Made by a program: the position numbers and the translations under genes. The notes under the pieces are model-generated. The model was not told the origin of the DNA, did no database searches, and worked only from the letters and a program-made list of their open reading frames with translations. This document shows, piece by piece, positions 57,091 to 64,000 of a stretch of 64,000 nt of DNA. Position 1 is the first letter of the stretch, and every line of letters begins with the position of its first letter. The stretch is from JAKVBH01 sp049800955 (GTDB taxonomy: Bacteria; Pseudomonadota; Alphaproteobacteria; Rhodobacterales; Rhodobacteraceae), in contig NZ_JBNAGA010000001.1 in assembly GCF_049800955.1 (NCBI RefSeq), positions 930,001-994,000 on the forward strand. The letters are read 5' to 3'.

Positions 57091-57837
57091 TCAGCCCCGC
57101 AAGGCTGGCAGCCCAATGCCTGTCCCTTCAAAACCACCATCAGCGGCGAGACATTGCCCGGTGATGAAAGACGCGCGGTCCGACGCGAGAAAGCAAATGG
57201 CTTCCGCAATTTCGCGCTCCGTGCCGTAGCGATTGAGCGGCAGCGCGTCATGGTAGGCGGCAATGATCTCGGGACTGTGCACCGCCATGGCGAGCTTCGT
57301 GCGCACGGGGCCGGGCGCCACGACATTGGCGCGAATGCCGTATTCGCCGAGTTCTGCGGCTTGCTGGAGCGTCAGTTGAATGACGGCTGCCTTGGAGGTG
57401 CCGTAGGCCACGCGCAGGGTCGAGGCACGCAAGCCTGAGATGGACGCGATATTCACGATTGCGCCTTTGGTCGCTTTAAGATGGGGGATCGCGGCTTGGG
57501 AGGTGAGGAAAACACCGTCCAGATTGGTCTCCATGACGCGGCGCCAGCGGGCAAAATCCGTCTCTTCGATGGGCCCGAAGTCGGCCACGCCCGCGTTGTT
57601 GATGAGCGCATCAATACGGCCCATCTGCTCTGCGGCTTCTTGCATAAACCGCGCCACGGCATCGGGTTGACTGACATCCGCGACGATGGGGGTGAAGCCT
57701 GCCTCGCCCGCCGCATCGCGCAAGGCCTCTGCGTCGCGGTCCACGCCCACAACGCGCCAGCCCTCTTCCATGAAAAGCTTGACCGTCGCGAGACCAATCC
57801 CGCGCGCGGCTCCCGTGACCAGTGCTACCTTATCCAT
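57091..57837 (-). CDS. Short-chain dehydrogenase/reductase, FabG-like
   Basis: 248 residues of a classical SDR. TGAARGIGLAT (TGxxxGxG) starts at residue 8, NNAGVADFG follows (NNAG), and the catalytic set is ASISG(S), YGTSKAAV (YxxxK). The C-terminus VRTKLAMAV and FITGQCLAADGG is typical. It reduces or oxidises an alcohol or ketone with NAD(P); the substrate cannot be told from this. Full length. It is convergent with ribD and lies 48 bases after metF on the same strand. FabG-type 3-oxoacyl reductase is one possibility, but no fab context is present. Confidence 0.86.
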   Translation of the reverse strand: MDKVALVTGAARGIGLATVKLFMEEGWRVVGVDRDAEALRDAAGEAGFTPIVADVSQPDAVARFMQEAAEQMGRIDALINNAGVADFGPIEETDFARWRRVMETNLDGVFLTSQAAIPHLKATKGAIVNIASISGLRASTLRVAYGTSKAAVIQLTLQQAAELGEYGIRANVVAPGPVRTKLAMAVHSPEIIAAYHDALPLNRYGTEREIAEAICFLASDRASFITGQCLAADGGFEGTGIGLPALRG

Positions 57838-57885
57838 GATGCCTCCCTCGCTCTGACGCCAAACTGGCGCAGTGCGGGAGCAGGC

Positions 57886-58752
57886 TCAAGCCACGTTTTC
57901 GAGTTTGACCTTGGGGACCACGCCAAGCGCATGGCAGACGTCGCGGGTCAATTCCGGTCGGTTGAGCGTGTAGAAATGCAAGGTCTCGACGCCCTCACAC
58001 AGAAGGGTATCGCACAGCTCTGTGCAAATTGCCGTTGCCAGCAAGTCAGACCTGCCATCGCGCTCTGCTTTCTCGAAGGCCTCGACCATCCAGCCGGGCA
58101 CCTGCGTGCCGCAGCGCTTGGCAAACCGCACCACACCGGCCCAATTTTCAATGGGCAGGATGCCGGGCGTGATGGGCGCTTGGATGCCAGCGGCGGCACA
58201 GGCATCGCGGAAACGCAGGAAGGTCTCCGGTTCAAAGAAGAACTGTGTCAACGCCTCGGAGGCGCCGGCGGCAAGCTTGGCCTTGAGCCACTGGATGTCG
58301 GATTGTGCGTCGGCGGCTTCAGGGTGCACGTCGGGGTAGGCGCCAACGCGGATGGTAAAGTCACCGCTGGCGGACAGCCCTTCGATCAATTCGCAGGCAT
58401 TGGCAAAACCGTCGGGATGGGGCGTGAACCGCGCCGTGCCCTTGGGCGGATCCCCCCGGAGCGCCACGATATCCCGAACACCGGCCTTGGCAAAATCCCG
58501 GGCGATGGCAAGTGTCTCGTCGCGGGTCGCATCCACGCATGTCAGATGTGCAGCGGTGCGCAGGCCGGAATGCGCATGGATCGTGGCGACAGCATCGCGC
58601 GTCAGCTCGCGGGTCGTGCCGCCCGCGCCGTAGGTCACAGAGACGAAGCGCGGCTCCAGCGGGCTCAGCACTTGCACTGTATCCCAAAGCCGGAAAGAGG
58701 CTTCCAGCGATTGCGGGGGGAAGAATTCGAAAGAGACGGCAGGGGTCGGCAT
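57886..58752 (-). CDS. metF: 5,10-methylenetetrahydrofolate reductase
   Basis: 288 residues. MetF reduces 5,10-methylene-THF to 5-methyl-THF with FAD, for methionine synthesis. The start VSFEFFPP, VSVTYGAGGTTRELT, AAHLTCVDATRDE and IVALRGDPPKG are clear family motifs, and FFFEPETFLRF and LPIENW follow. Start ATG 58752. It is divergent from a LysR gene of the MetR type (86 bases between starts), with palindromes in between; MetR in E. coli controls met genes in just this manner. It is followed by an SDR. Confidence 0.95.
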   Translation of the reverse strand: MPTPAVSFEFFPPQSLEASFRLWDTVQVLSPLEPRFVSVTYGAGGTTRELTRDAVATIHAHSGLRTAAHLTCVDATRDETLAIARDFAKAGVRDIVALRGDPPKGTARFTPHPDGFANACELIEGLSASGDFTIRVGAYPDVHPEAADAQSDIQWLKAKLAAGASEALTQFFFEPETFLRFRDACAAAGIQAPITPGILPIENWAGVVRFAKRCGTQVPGWMVEAFEKAERDGRSDLLATAICTELCDTLLCEGVETLHFYTLNRPELTRDVCHALGVVPKVKLENVA

Positions 58753-58797
58753 TGGTCTTCCTTTGGTCGGTAATGGCTTGTTGCACAGGCGATCACG

Positions 58798-58832
58798 TGA
58801 GACAAACTCATAAATCTCATCAGGATCATGAG
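58798..58832. promoter_or_regulatory. Inverted repeats between metF and metR (candidate MetR operator)
   Basis: TGAG-N5-CTCA at 58798-58810 and CTCAT-N7-ATGAG at 58816-58832. These span the metF-metR gap, the normal site for a LysR regulator. They resemble, but do not equal, the E. coli MetR site TGAA-N5-TTCA. Confidence 0.6.
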
Positions 58833-58838
58833 TCGCAC

Positions 58839-59744
58839 ATGCATATCGAGTTTCGCCACCTCCGCACGATCAAAGCCATTCACGATGCAGGCGGCGTGGC
58901 GCGCGCCGCCGAGCAACTCAACATCACGCAAAGCGCCCTCAGCCATCAGATCAAGGGCCTGGAAGATCAGGCCGGGGTGGAGCTTTTCGTGCGACGCTCA
59001 AAGCCAATGAAACTGTCGGCGGCGGGTTTGCGGCTCCTGCGCCTTGCGGAGCAGGTTTTGCCGCAAGTGCAAGCCTTGCAAGATGAGTTTGCTGGCGTGC
59101 GCGCGGGCCATGCGGGCCGTTTGCACATCGCTATCGAGTGCCATGCCTGTTTTGAATGGCTCTTTCCTGTTCTGGAGCGTTTTCGCAAAAGCTGGGGGGA
59201 TGTGGATGTCGATATCCGGCCCGGGCTGGCTTTTGATGCGCTGCCTGCGTTGCAAAAGGAAGAGGTCGATCTGGTGGTGTCATCCGATCCCGAGGAGATC
59301 CCCGGCGTGGACTTCATCGAACTCTTTGATTACGCGCCGGTTTTTGTGGCCTCGAGCCAGCATCCTCTGGCCGACAAGCCATTCGTCTCGGCACAGGATT
59401 TCCGGGGCCAAACGCTGATCACCTATCCAGTGGATCGTCAGAGGCTCGATGTTTTCAGCCAATTGCTCATACCTGCGAAGGTTGAGCCAGCCGGGGTGCG
59501 GCAGGTCGAGTTGACGGCGGTCATCTTGCTGCTCGTGGCCTCCAACAGAGGTGTGGCCGTGCTGCCGGATTGGGTCGTCAGGGAGGTGAAATATTCGTCA
59601 GACTATGTCACCCGGCCGCTGACCGAGGGAGGTCTGACACGCAGACTTTACGCTGCCGTGCGTCGCGAAGATGCGAGCAAGCCGTATATGCAGGATCTGA
59701 TCCGCTTCGCGCGAAACGAAGCGGTCAAACTCCAGCAGGTCTAG
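58839..59744 (+). CDS. metR: LysR-family regulator, MetR type
   Basis: 301 residues. The N-terminal winged HTH is FRHLRTIKAIHDAGGVARAA, NITQSALSHQI, with the LysR_substrate domain from about 90. IECHACFEWLFPVLERF and DLVVSSDPEEIPGVDF match MetR, which senses homocysteine and controls met genes. It is divergent from metF with candidate operators in between. Start ATG 58839. Its stop overlaps the cold-shock gene stop by four bases. The symbol rests on family and context; a near paralogue is possible. Confidence 0.87.
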   Translation: MHIEFRHLRTIKAIHDAGGVARAAEQLNITQSALSHQIKGLEDQAGVELFVRRSKPMKLSAAGLRLLRLAEQVLPQVQALQDEFAGVRAGHAGRLHIAIECHACFEWLFPVLERFRKSWGDVDVDIRPGLAFDALPALQKEEVDLVVSSDPEEIPGVDFIELFDYAPVFVASSQHPLADKPFVSAQDFRGQTLITYPVDRQRLDVFSQLLIPAKVEPAGVRQVELTAVILLLVASNRGVAVLPDWVVREVKYSSDYVTRPLTEGGLTRRLYAAVRREDASKPYMQDLIRFARNEAVKLQQV

Positions 59745-59947
59745 AGGACCTTCAGATCCGCTGCCATCTGGCGGCCGTCTCGTCCGTCGATCATTTCGAA
59801 CTCGACTTTCTGGTTGTCGGCAAGGCCCGTGAGCCCAGAGCGCTCGACTTGAGAAATATGCACAAAGACGTCCTTGCCGCCTTCGCTTGGTTCGATAAAG
59901 CCGAAGCCTTTTGTGGTGTTGAACCACTTTACAGTACCGGTAGGCAT
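59741..59947 (-). CDS. cspA: Cold-shock domain protein
   Basis: 68 residues, one cold-shock domain. RNP1 is KGFGFI and RNP2 is VFVH; GTVKWFNTTKGFG begins the fold. Such proteins bind single-stranded RNA and DNA and loosen RNA structure, in cold and in general growth. The stop overlaps that of metR (59741-59744), so the two transcripts are convergent. It is divergent from the ArsC-like gene with 179 bases between starts, a region that may include a long leader as in other csp genes. Confidence 0.94.
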   Translation of the reverse strand: MPTGTVKWFNTTKGFGFIEPSEGGKDVFVHISQVERSGLTGLADNQKVEFEMIDGRDGRQMAADLKVL

Positions 59948-60126
59948 TCTACCCAGTCTCCCATTTCCCCCACGGTTGTCGCGAGGTCTTTCGCGCGTCT
60001 CACCGGCAGGGCGCTAAACCTCCGGGTGATCTGCAATATAAAGGATCGTGCTGTTTGGCCAAAAATCAAGGTTCAAAGGCCGACTTTCGTCGTATATGTC
60101 GTAATTTCGAGCGAATGGGAGGCATC

Positions 60127-60438
60127 ATGACGCTTTATGGACTGAAAACGTGCGGCACATGCCGCCGCGCGCTGGCGGCTTTGCCGCAGGCGACCTTTGT
60201 GGATGTGCGGAAAGAAGGGGTGCCGGAGGAGGTTCTGTCACGCGCGGAGGCTTTGTTTGGCGACAAGCTTGTGAATACGCGCTCCACGACCTGGAGAGAG
60301 CTTTCGGAAGATGCCCGCGCCAAGCCCAAAGGCGATCTTTTGCGCGCCCATCCGACCCTGATGAAACGCCCGCTGATTGATGCGGGCGATCAAATGTATC
60401 TGGGTTGGGACACGAAGACGGAAGCCGCATTGGTCTGA
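60127..60438 (+). CDS. ArsC/Spx-fold protein (arsenate reductase-like)
   Basis: 103 residues of the ArsC/Spx/YffB thioredoxin-like family. It starts YGLKTCGTCRRAL with C9 and C12 (CxxC), and includes LVNTRSTTWREL, then LMKRPLI with the family Arg. True plasmid ArsC has one Cys with Arg triad; Spx regulates RNA polymerase; YffB is glutathione-linked. The CxxC and short size fit YffB/Spx-like reductases. No ars genes adjoin. ATG 60127 has GGGAGG shortly upstream. Arsenate reduction is not claimed. Confidence 0.82.
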   Translation: MTLYGLKTCGTCRRALAALPQATFVDVRKEGVPEEVLSRAEALFGDKLVNTRSTTWRELSEDARAKPKGDLLRAHPTLMKRPLIDAGDQMYLGWDTKTEAALV

Positions 60439-60491
60439 GCCGGTCAGGCTCAGCGCATGCACTGTCCTCGAACGGGGCAGGGAGGCCGTGC

Positions 60492-61817
60492 TCAGATGGG
60501 CACGGACCCTGTCTTGATCGGCGTGACGTTATCAAGATCACCAATCGAGACGTGCTTGTGGCGCGTCTGACGTGCTTCGTTGGGCATTTCGGAATTGGCA
60601 TCGATGAAATCGAGCACGAGGGGCCGGATATTGTTGCGCCAGCTCTTGCCCGCGAAAATCCCGTAATGACCCGCGCCGGGCTCCAGATGGCTCGCCTTTT
60701 TCTCATCGGGCAGACCAGTCAGCAGATCAAGCGCTGCGACGCACTGGCCCGGTGCTGAGATATCATCATTGGACCCCTCGACGGTCTTGACGGCGACGGT
60801 CGTGATCTTGCCGATATCGACGGTTTTGCCATCAACGACGAAACAGTTCCGGGCGATTTCGCGCTCTTTGAAAATGCGCTGCACCGTGGAGAGATAAAAC
60901 TCGGCAGGCATGTCCATGACAGCGAGATACTCATCATAGAACTTGTTGTGTTTGTCGTTGTCGGAGGCTTCCCCCCGGATCACGCGCTGGATCTGATCCA
61001 TGAAGGCCTTGCTGTGCGTCTCTGCATTCATCGACATGAAAGAGCTGAGTTGCAAAAGGCCCGGATAGACCTTGCGGCCCACGCCGGCATATTTGAATCC
61101 GACGCGCTGGATCATGGTCTCTTCGAGCTGTCCCATGGTCACGCGACGGCCGAAATCGGTCACGTCCGTGGGCGTCGCATCGGGGTCAATCGGCCCGCCG
61201 ATCAGCGTGAGGGTACGGGGCTGCGCGGCCGGGTCTTCTTCCGCGAGATAGGCCGTGGCCGCCAGCGTCAGCGGCGCGGGTTGGCATACTGCGATGACAT
61301 GTGTGTCAGGGCCCATTTCCCGCATGAAGTCAACGAGGTAGAGCGTATAGTCTTCAACATCGAACTTGCCTGCGGACACGGGAATGTCACGGGCGTTGTG
61401 CCAGTCTGTGATATAGACTTCACAATCGCGCATCAGGGACCTTACCGTTGAGCGCAAGAGCGTGGCGTAGTGGCCAGACATCGGCGCCACGAGCAAAACT
61501 TTGCGCGGGGCTTCGGGACGACCGGAAACCTCGAAGTGAAGCAGATCCCCAAAGGGTTTCTCGACCACTGTGCGCACATTTACGATGTGGTCCTTGCCAT
61601 CGGCGCAGGTGAAGCTGTCGATGCCCCAGTCCGGCTTCACAATCATCCGGTGAAAGCTGCGCTCCGTCACTTCACCCCAGGCGGCCATCCAGGACAGCGC
61701 CGGGTTGGGCCACATGGCGAAAGCCGGGTAGGAGGCCATGGCTTCCGCTGTTGCTCCCAGCCATTGGTTGGTGTTCCGGACGGTCTCCATCCAGTCATAT
61801 GACATCATGTACCGCAT
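60492..61817 (-). CDS. phaZ: Intracellular polyhydroxyalkanoate depolymerase
   Basis: 441 residues, an alpha/beta hydrolase with a cysteine nucleophile. PhaZ mobilises stored PHA granules to 3-hydroxyacids. The lid and start YMMSYDWMETVRNTNQWL, then VAPMSGHYATLLR, the nucleophile in AVCQPAP (C178) and EGSNDDISAPGQ (Asp) and HYGIFAGKSW (His) match the i-PhaZ family. No signal peptide, as expected for an intracellular enzyme. It is divergent from phaC with 137 bases between. Start ATG 61817; ATG 61802 is another possibility. Confidence 0.93.
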   Translation of the reverse strand: MRYMMSYDWMETVRNTNQWLGATAEAMASYPAFAMWPNPALSWMAAWGEVTERSFHRMIVKPDWGIDSFTCADGKDHIVNVRTVVEKPFGDLLHFEVSGRPEAPRKVLLVAPMSGHYATLLRSTVRSLMRDCEVYITDWHNARDIPVSAGKFDVEDYTLYLVDFMREMGPDTHVIAVCQPAPLTLAATAYLAEEDPAAQPRTLTLIGGPIDPDATPTDVTDFGRRVTMGQLEETMIQRVGFKYAGVGRKVYPGLLQLSSFMSMNAETHSKAFMDQIQRVIRGEASDNDKHNKFYDEYLAVMDMPAEFYLSTVQRIFKEREIARNCFVVDGKTVDIGKITTVAVKTVEGSNDDISAPGQCVAALDLLTGLPDEKKASHLEPGAGHYGIFAGKSWRNNIRPLVLDFIDANSEMPNEARQTRHKHVSIGDLDNVTPIKTGSVPI

Positions 61818-61954
61818 CTACGGTCTCCTGTCCCTCGGCCCTGATCTTGTGAGATATGGGGCGTTTGTAGCCCAAGGGCTTCATTTCGTCGCTTTGACCC
61901 CCCAGGCGCCACGACTGTATTTTGCATGTGCGAAGATAGGTGGGAAAGTCCAAC

Positions 61955-63748
61955 ATGACAACGACAGACAGTGACGCAGATACAAAAGTCGCACTTTTGG
62001 ATAAAAATATCGAGAAAATGGAAGAGCTTACGCGCCGCCTGACGAGCGCGATTTCCCGGAAGGGCCAGCCAAATACAGCGCTTCAGGCGCCGGAATCGGA
62101 GCTTTTTGCACGTGCAGCAACCGCCTATTGGCAGGAAGCCATGCAGAATCCGGCCAAGATTATCGAACACCAGATGTCGTATTGGTCAAAAACGCTGACA
62201 CATTTCGTCGCGGCACAGCGGACCCTCGCGCAGGGCAAGCTGAAGGCCCCCGAAGATCCCACGCCGTCCGATCGCCGCTTCTCCAACGAATTGTGGGAAA
62301 GCCACCCCTACTTCAACTACATCAAGCAGCAGTATTTCATCAACGCCGAGGCCATCCGTCAGGCCGTGCAGGATATCGATGACGTGGACGAAACCGAGCG
62401 GCGGCGCCTTCGGTATTTCACGGAGCAGATCGTTGACATGATGGCGCCGACGAACTTCCTCGCCACAAACCCCGATGCTTTGCAAAAGGCCGTCGAGACC
62501 GATGGCGAAAGCCTTGTGAAGGGCATGGAAAACCTGATTGCCGATCTGGAAGCCAATGATGGCGAGCTGATCGTGCGGCTGGCCGATGAACAGGCCTTCA
62601 AGATCGGCGAGAACATCGCCACCTGTGAGGGCAAGGTTGTCTATCGCAATCACATGATGGAGCTCATCCAGTACAGCCCGACGACCGAAAAGGTCCGGGA
62701 GCTGCCGATCGTGCTCTTCCCGCCGTGGATCAACAAGTTCTACATTCTCGACCTCAAAGAAAAGAACTCCTTGATCAAATGGATCGTCGAACAGGGCTAC
62801 ACGCTGTTCGTTGTCAGCTGGATCAACCCCGATGACAGCTATGCCGACACCGGTCTGGAAGACTACATCAACGACGGCTACCTGCGCGCCATCGAATTGG
62901 CCAAGGAGATCTGTGGCACCAAACAGGTCAACGCCGTGGGCTATTGCATTGCGGGCACCACGCTCTCGATGACGCTGGCGCTCCTCAAGGCGCGCGGCGA
63001 TACGTCCGTGAAATCCGCGACCTTTTTCACAACGCTGACGGATTTTTCGGATCAGGGGGAGTTCACGCCGTTTCTTCAGAACGATTTCATTGATGGGATC
63101 GAAGCTGAGATCGACAAACGCGGGATTCTCGACAGCTATATCATGGCGCGGACATTTTCCTTCCTGCGCTCCAATGATCTCGTCTACATGCCAGCGATCC
63201 GGCACTATATGATGGGCGAGACGCCTCCCGCGTTTGATCTGCTCTACTGGAATGGCGACGGGGCGAACCTGCCGGGCAAAATGGCGATGCAATATCTGCG
63301 CGGCCTGTGTCAGCGCAACGAGTTTTCCGAAGGCACGTTCGAGTTGATGGGCGAGGTGCTCGATCTCAAAGACGTGACGGTGTCGCTCTGCGCGATTGTC
63401 GCCGAGACCGATCACATTGCCGCCTGGAAGGATTGCTACCGTGGCGTGCAAAAGATGGGCTCGCGTTCCAAGTCCTTCATCGTCTCTGAATCGGGCCATA
63501 TCGCAGGCATCGTCAATCCGCCCAGCAAAGAGAAGTACGGCCACTATGTGAACGATGACATGTCGCTGACGGCCGATGAGTGGATCAAGGGCGCCGAGTT
63601 CAACAAAGGCAGCTGGTGGCCGCGTTGGGAAAGCTGGCTCAAGCCACGTTCAGGCAAGCTTGTCGCTGCGCGCATTCCGGGTGAGTCGGCGCACAAGGCG
63701 CTCTGCGATGCGCCCGGGACTTACGTCATGGTCAAGGCAAGACGCTGA
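61955..63748 (+). CDS. phaC: Class I polyhydroxyalkanoate synthase
   Basis: 597 residues. PhaC polymerises (R)-3-hydroxyacyl-CoA. The lipase-like box is GYCIAGT with C331; the catalytic Asp is in AETDHIAAW and His in SESGHIAGIVNPP. The N-terminal third (about 1-200) is the class I-specific domain for granule assembly, with ESHPYFNYIKQQYF. Length is typical of class I. Start ATG 61955, although the frame extends to 61940. It is followed by phaP; phaR is probably beyond the window. In some relatives the same phaZ-phaC-phaP-phaR order is seen. Confidence 0.95.
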   Translation: MTTTDSDADTKVALLDKNIEKMEELTRRLTSAISRKGQPNTALQAPESELFARAATAYWQEAMQNPAKIIEHQMSYWSKTLTHFVAAQRTLAQGKLKAPEDPTPSDRRFSNELWESHPYFNYIKQQYFINAEAIRQAVQDIDDVDETERRRLRYFTEQIVDMMAPTNFLATNPDALQKAVETDGESLVKGMENLIADLEANDGELIVRLADEQAFKIGENIATCEGKVVYRNHMMELIQYSPTTEKVRELPIVLFPPWINKFYILDLKEKNSLIKWIVEQGYTLFVVSWINPDDSYADTGLEDYINDGYLRAIELAKEICGTKQVNAVGYCIAGTTLSMTLALLKARGDTSVKSATFFTTLTDFSDQGEFTPFLQNDFIDGIEAEIDKRGILDSYIMARTFSFLRSNDLVYMPAIRHYMMGETPPAFDLLYWNGDGANLPGKMAMQYLRGLCQRNEFSEGTFELMGEVLDLKDVTVSLCAIVAETDHIAAWKDCYRGVQKMGSRSKSFIVSESGHIAGIVNPPSKEKYGHYVNDDMSLTADEWIKGAEFNKGSWWPRWESWLKPRSGKLVAARIPGESAHKALCDAPGTYVMVKARR

Positions 63749-63770
63749 TAAGACGGGCATTTCAGGTTTA

Positions 63771-63838
63771 TGCTGCGCTGCAGCAAAAAAAGACTTGAAA
63801 TGCCGCGCTGCAGCATGCATATTGTTTGCAGATGCAGC
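63771..63838 (+). promoter_or_regulatory. PhaR-type operator region upstream of phaP
   Basis: A perfect TGCTGC-GCT-GCAGCA palindrome (63771-63785) contains CTGC-N3-GCAG, the binding pattern reported for the PHA repressor PhaR. A second palindrome GCTGCAGC is at 63807-63814, with further TGCAG/GCAGC units to 63838. The region ends 60 bases before the phaP start, so repression of phasin at low PHA is likely. Confidence 0.72.
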
Positions 63839-63897
63839 ACGGGGTGAGCCCGGACGCACTTTCAGAGCAGAACGCTCACTGACCAAGGATTGATACA

Positions 63898-64000
63898 ATG
63901 GCTAAAACGCAAGACATGACAGCGATGATGAAAGACATGATGGGTGCATTCCCGGTCGACACAGCCGCTATGGAAGACGCATTCAAAACAACTGCATCGC
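63898..64000 (+). CDS. phaP: Phasin (granule-associated protein), 5' part only
   Basis: Only 34 residues are visible before the window ends: MAKTQDMTAMMKDMMGAFPVD and onward. The Met/Lys/Asp-rich helical start with QDMT and DMMGAFPVD fits a phasin, the amphipathic protein that coats PHA granules. Context supports it: it follows phaC, and CTGC-N3-GCAG sites precede it. The ribosome site is weak (AAGGAT nine bases before the ATG). The rest lies beyond 64000. Confidence 0.8.
   Translation, partial: MAKTQDMTAMMKDMMGAFPVDTAAMEDAFKTTAS

Overview
The window reads as chromosomal DNA of a marine Rhodobacterales alphaproteobacterium (Roseobacter-like). This rests on high GC, near-wall-to-wall coding with many 1-10 base overlaps, aerobic-type cobalt chelatase (CobS), class I polyhydroxyalkanoate genes with CTGC/GCAG operators, an aa3 oxidase gene with an FNR box upstream, and many binding-protein and LysR/TetR/GntR genes. 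Species cannot be fixed from the sequence alone. Nothing looks like a prophage, IS element, CRISPR array or conjugative element, so most of it is core genome.

Layout. 0-10 kb: ClC channel (cut by the window edge), FAD-linked 2-hydroxyacid dehydrogenase, cobS, a J-domain protein, bolA, a DUF4177-like protein, a membrane protein, a large membrane glycosyltransferase with a GspE/MshEN-like N-terminus, carA, a GatB/YqeY protein and a second glycosyltransferase. 10-17 kb: DUF2244 protein, ctaD, lipB, a membrane LytTR regulator, tRNA-Leu(GAG), and two membrane proteins. 17-23 kb: a minus-strand housekeeping run (SPOR lipoprotein, D-Ala-D-Ala carboxypeptidase, tmk, holB, tatD, metallo-hydrolase). 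23-29 kb: tRNA-Ser(TGA) and tRNA-Glu(TTC) around a 620-base gene-free gap, then recJ, glpX and hom. 29-32.5 kb: a TetR/lipoprotein divergon, an aquaporin, a small secreted protein and a pirin.

32.6-41.9 kb is the most distinctive block. Divergent transcription units for amino-sugar / cell-wall-sugar use (nagA, a SIS-type deaminase and a GntR regulator one way; murQ, a CUT1 ABC transporter and a Gfo/Idh/MocA oxidoreductase the other) share a control region with two matching operators, each made of paired 11-base repeats. No sugar kinase is present, which leaves a gap in the obvious pathway.

42-53 kb: a phospholipase D-like protein, an SDR, bioY, cvpA-purF, radA, an MFS transporter, mlaF-mlaE-alr, and two copies of a dispersed double-hairpin repeat. 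53-60 kb: late cobalamin genes (cobT, cobV, a cobC-like phosphatase), nrdR, ribD, an SDR, a divergent metF/metR pair, a cold-shock protein and an ArsC-like protein. 60.5-64 kb: PHA metabolism (phaZ, divergent phaC, then the start of phaP), with candidate PhaR sites before phaP. All functional calls come from recognising motifs and overall protein character by eye; no database search was run.
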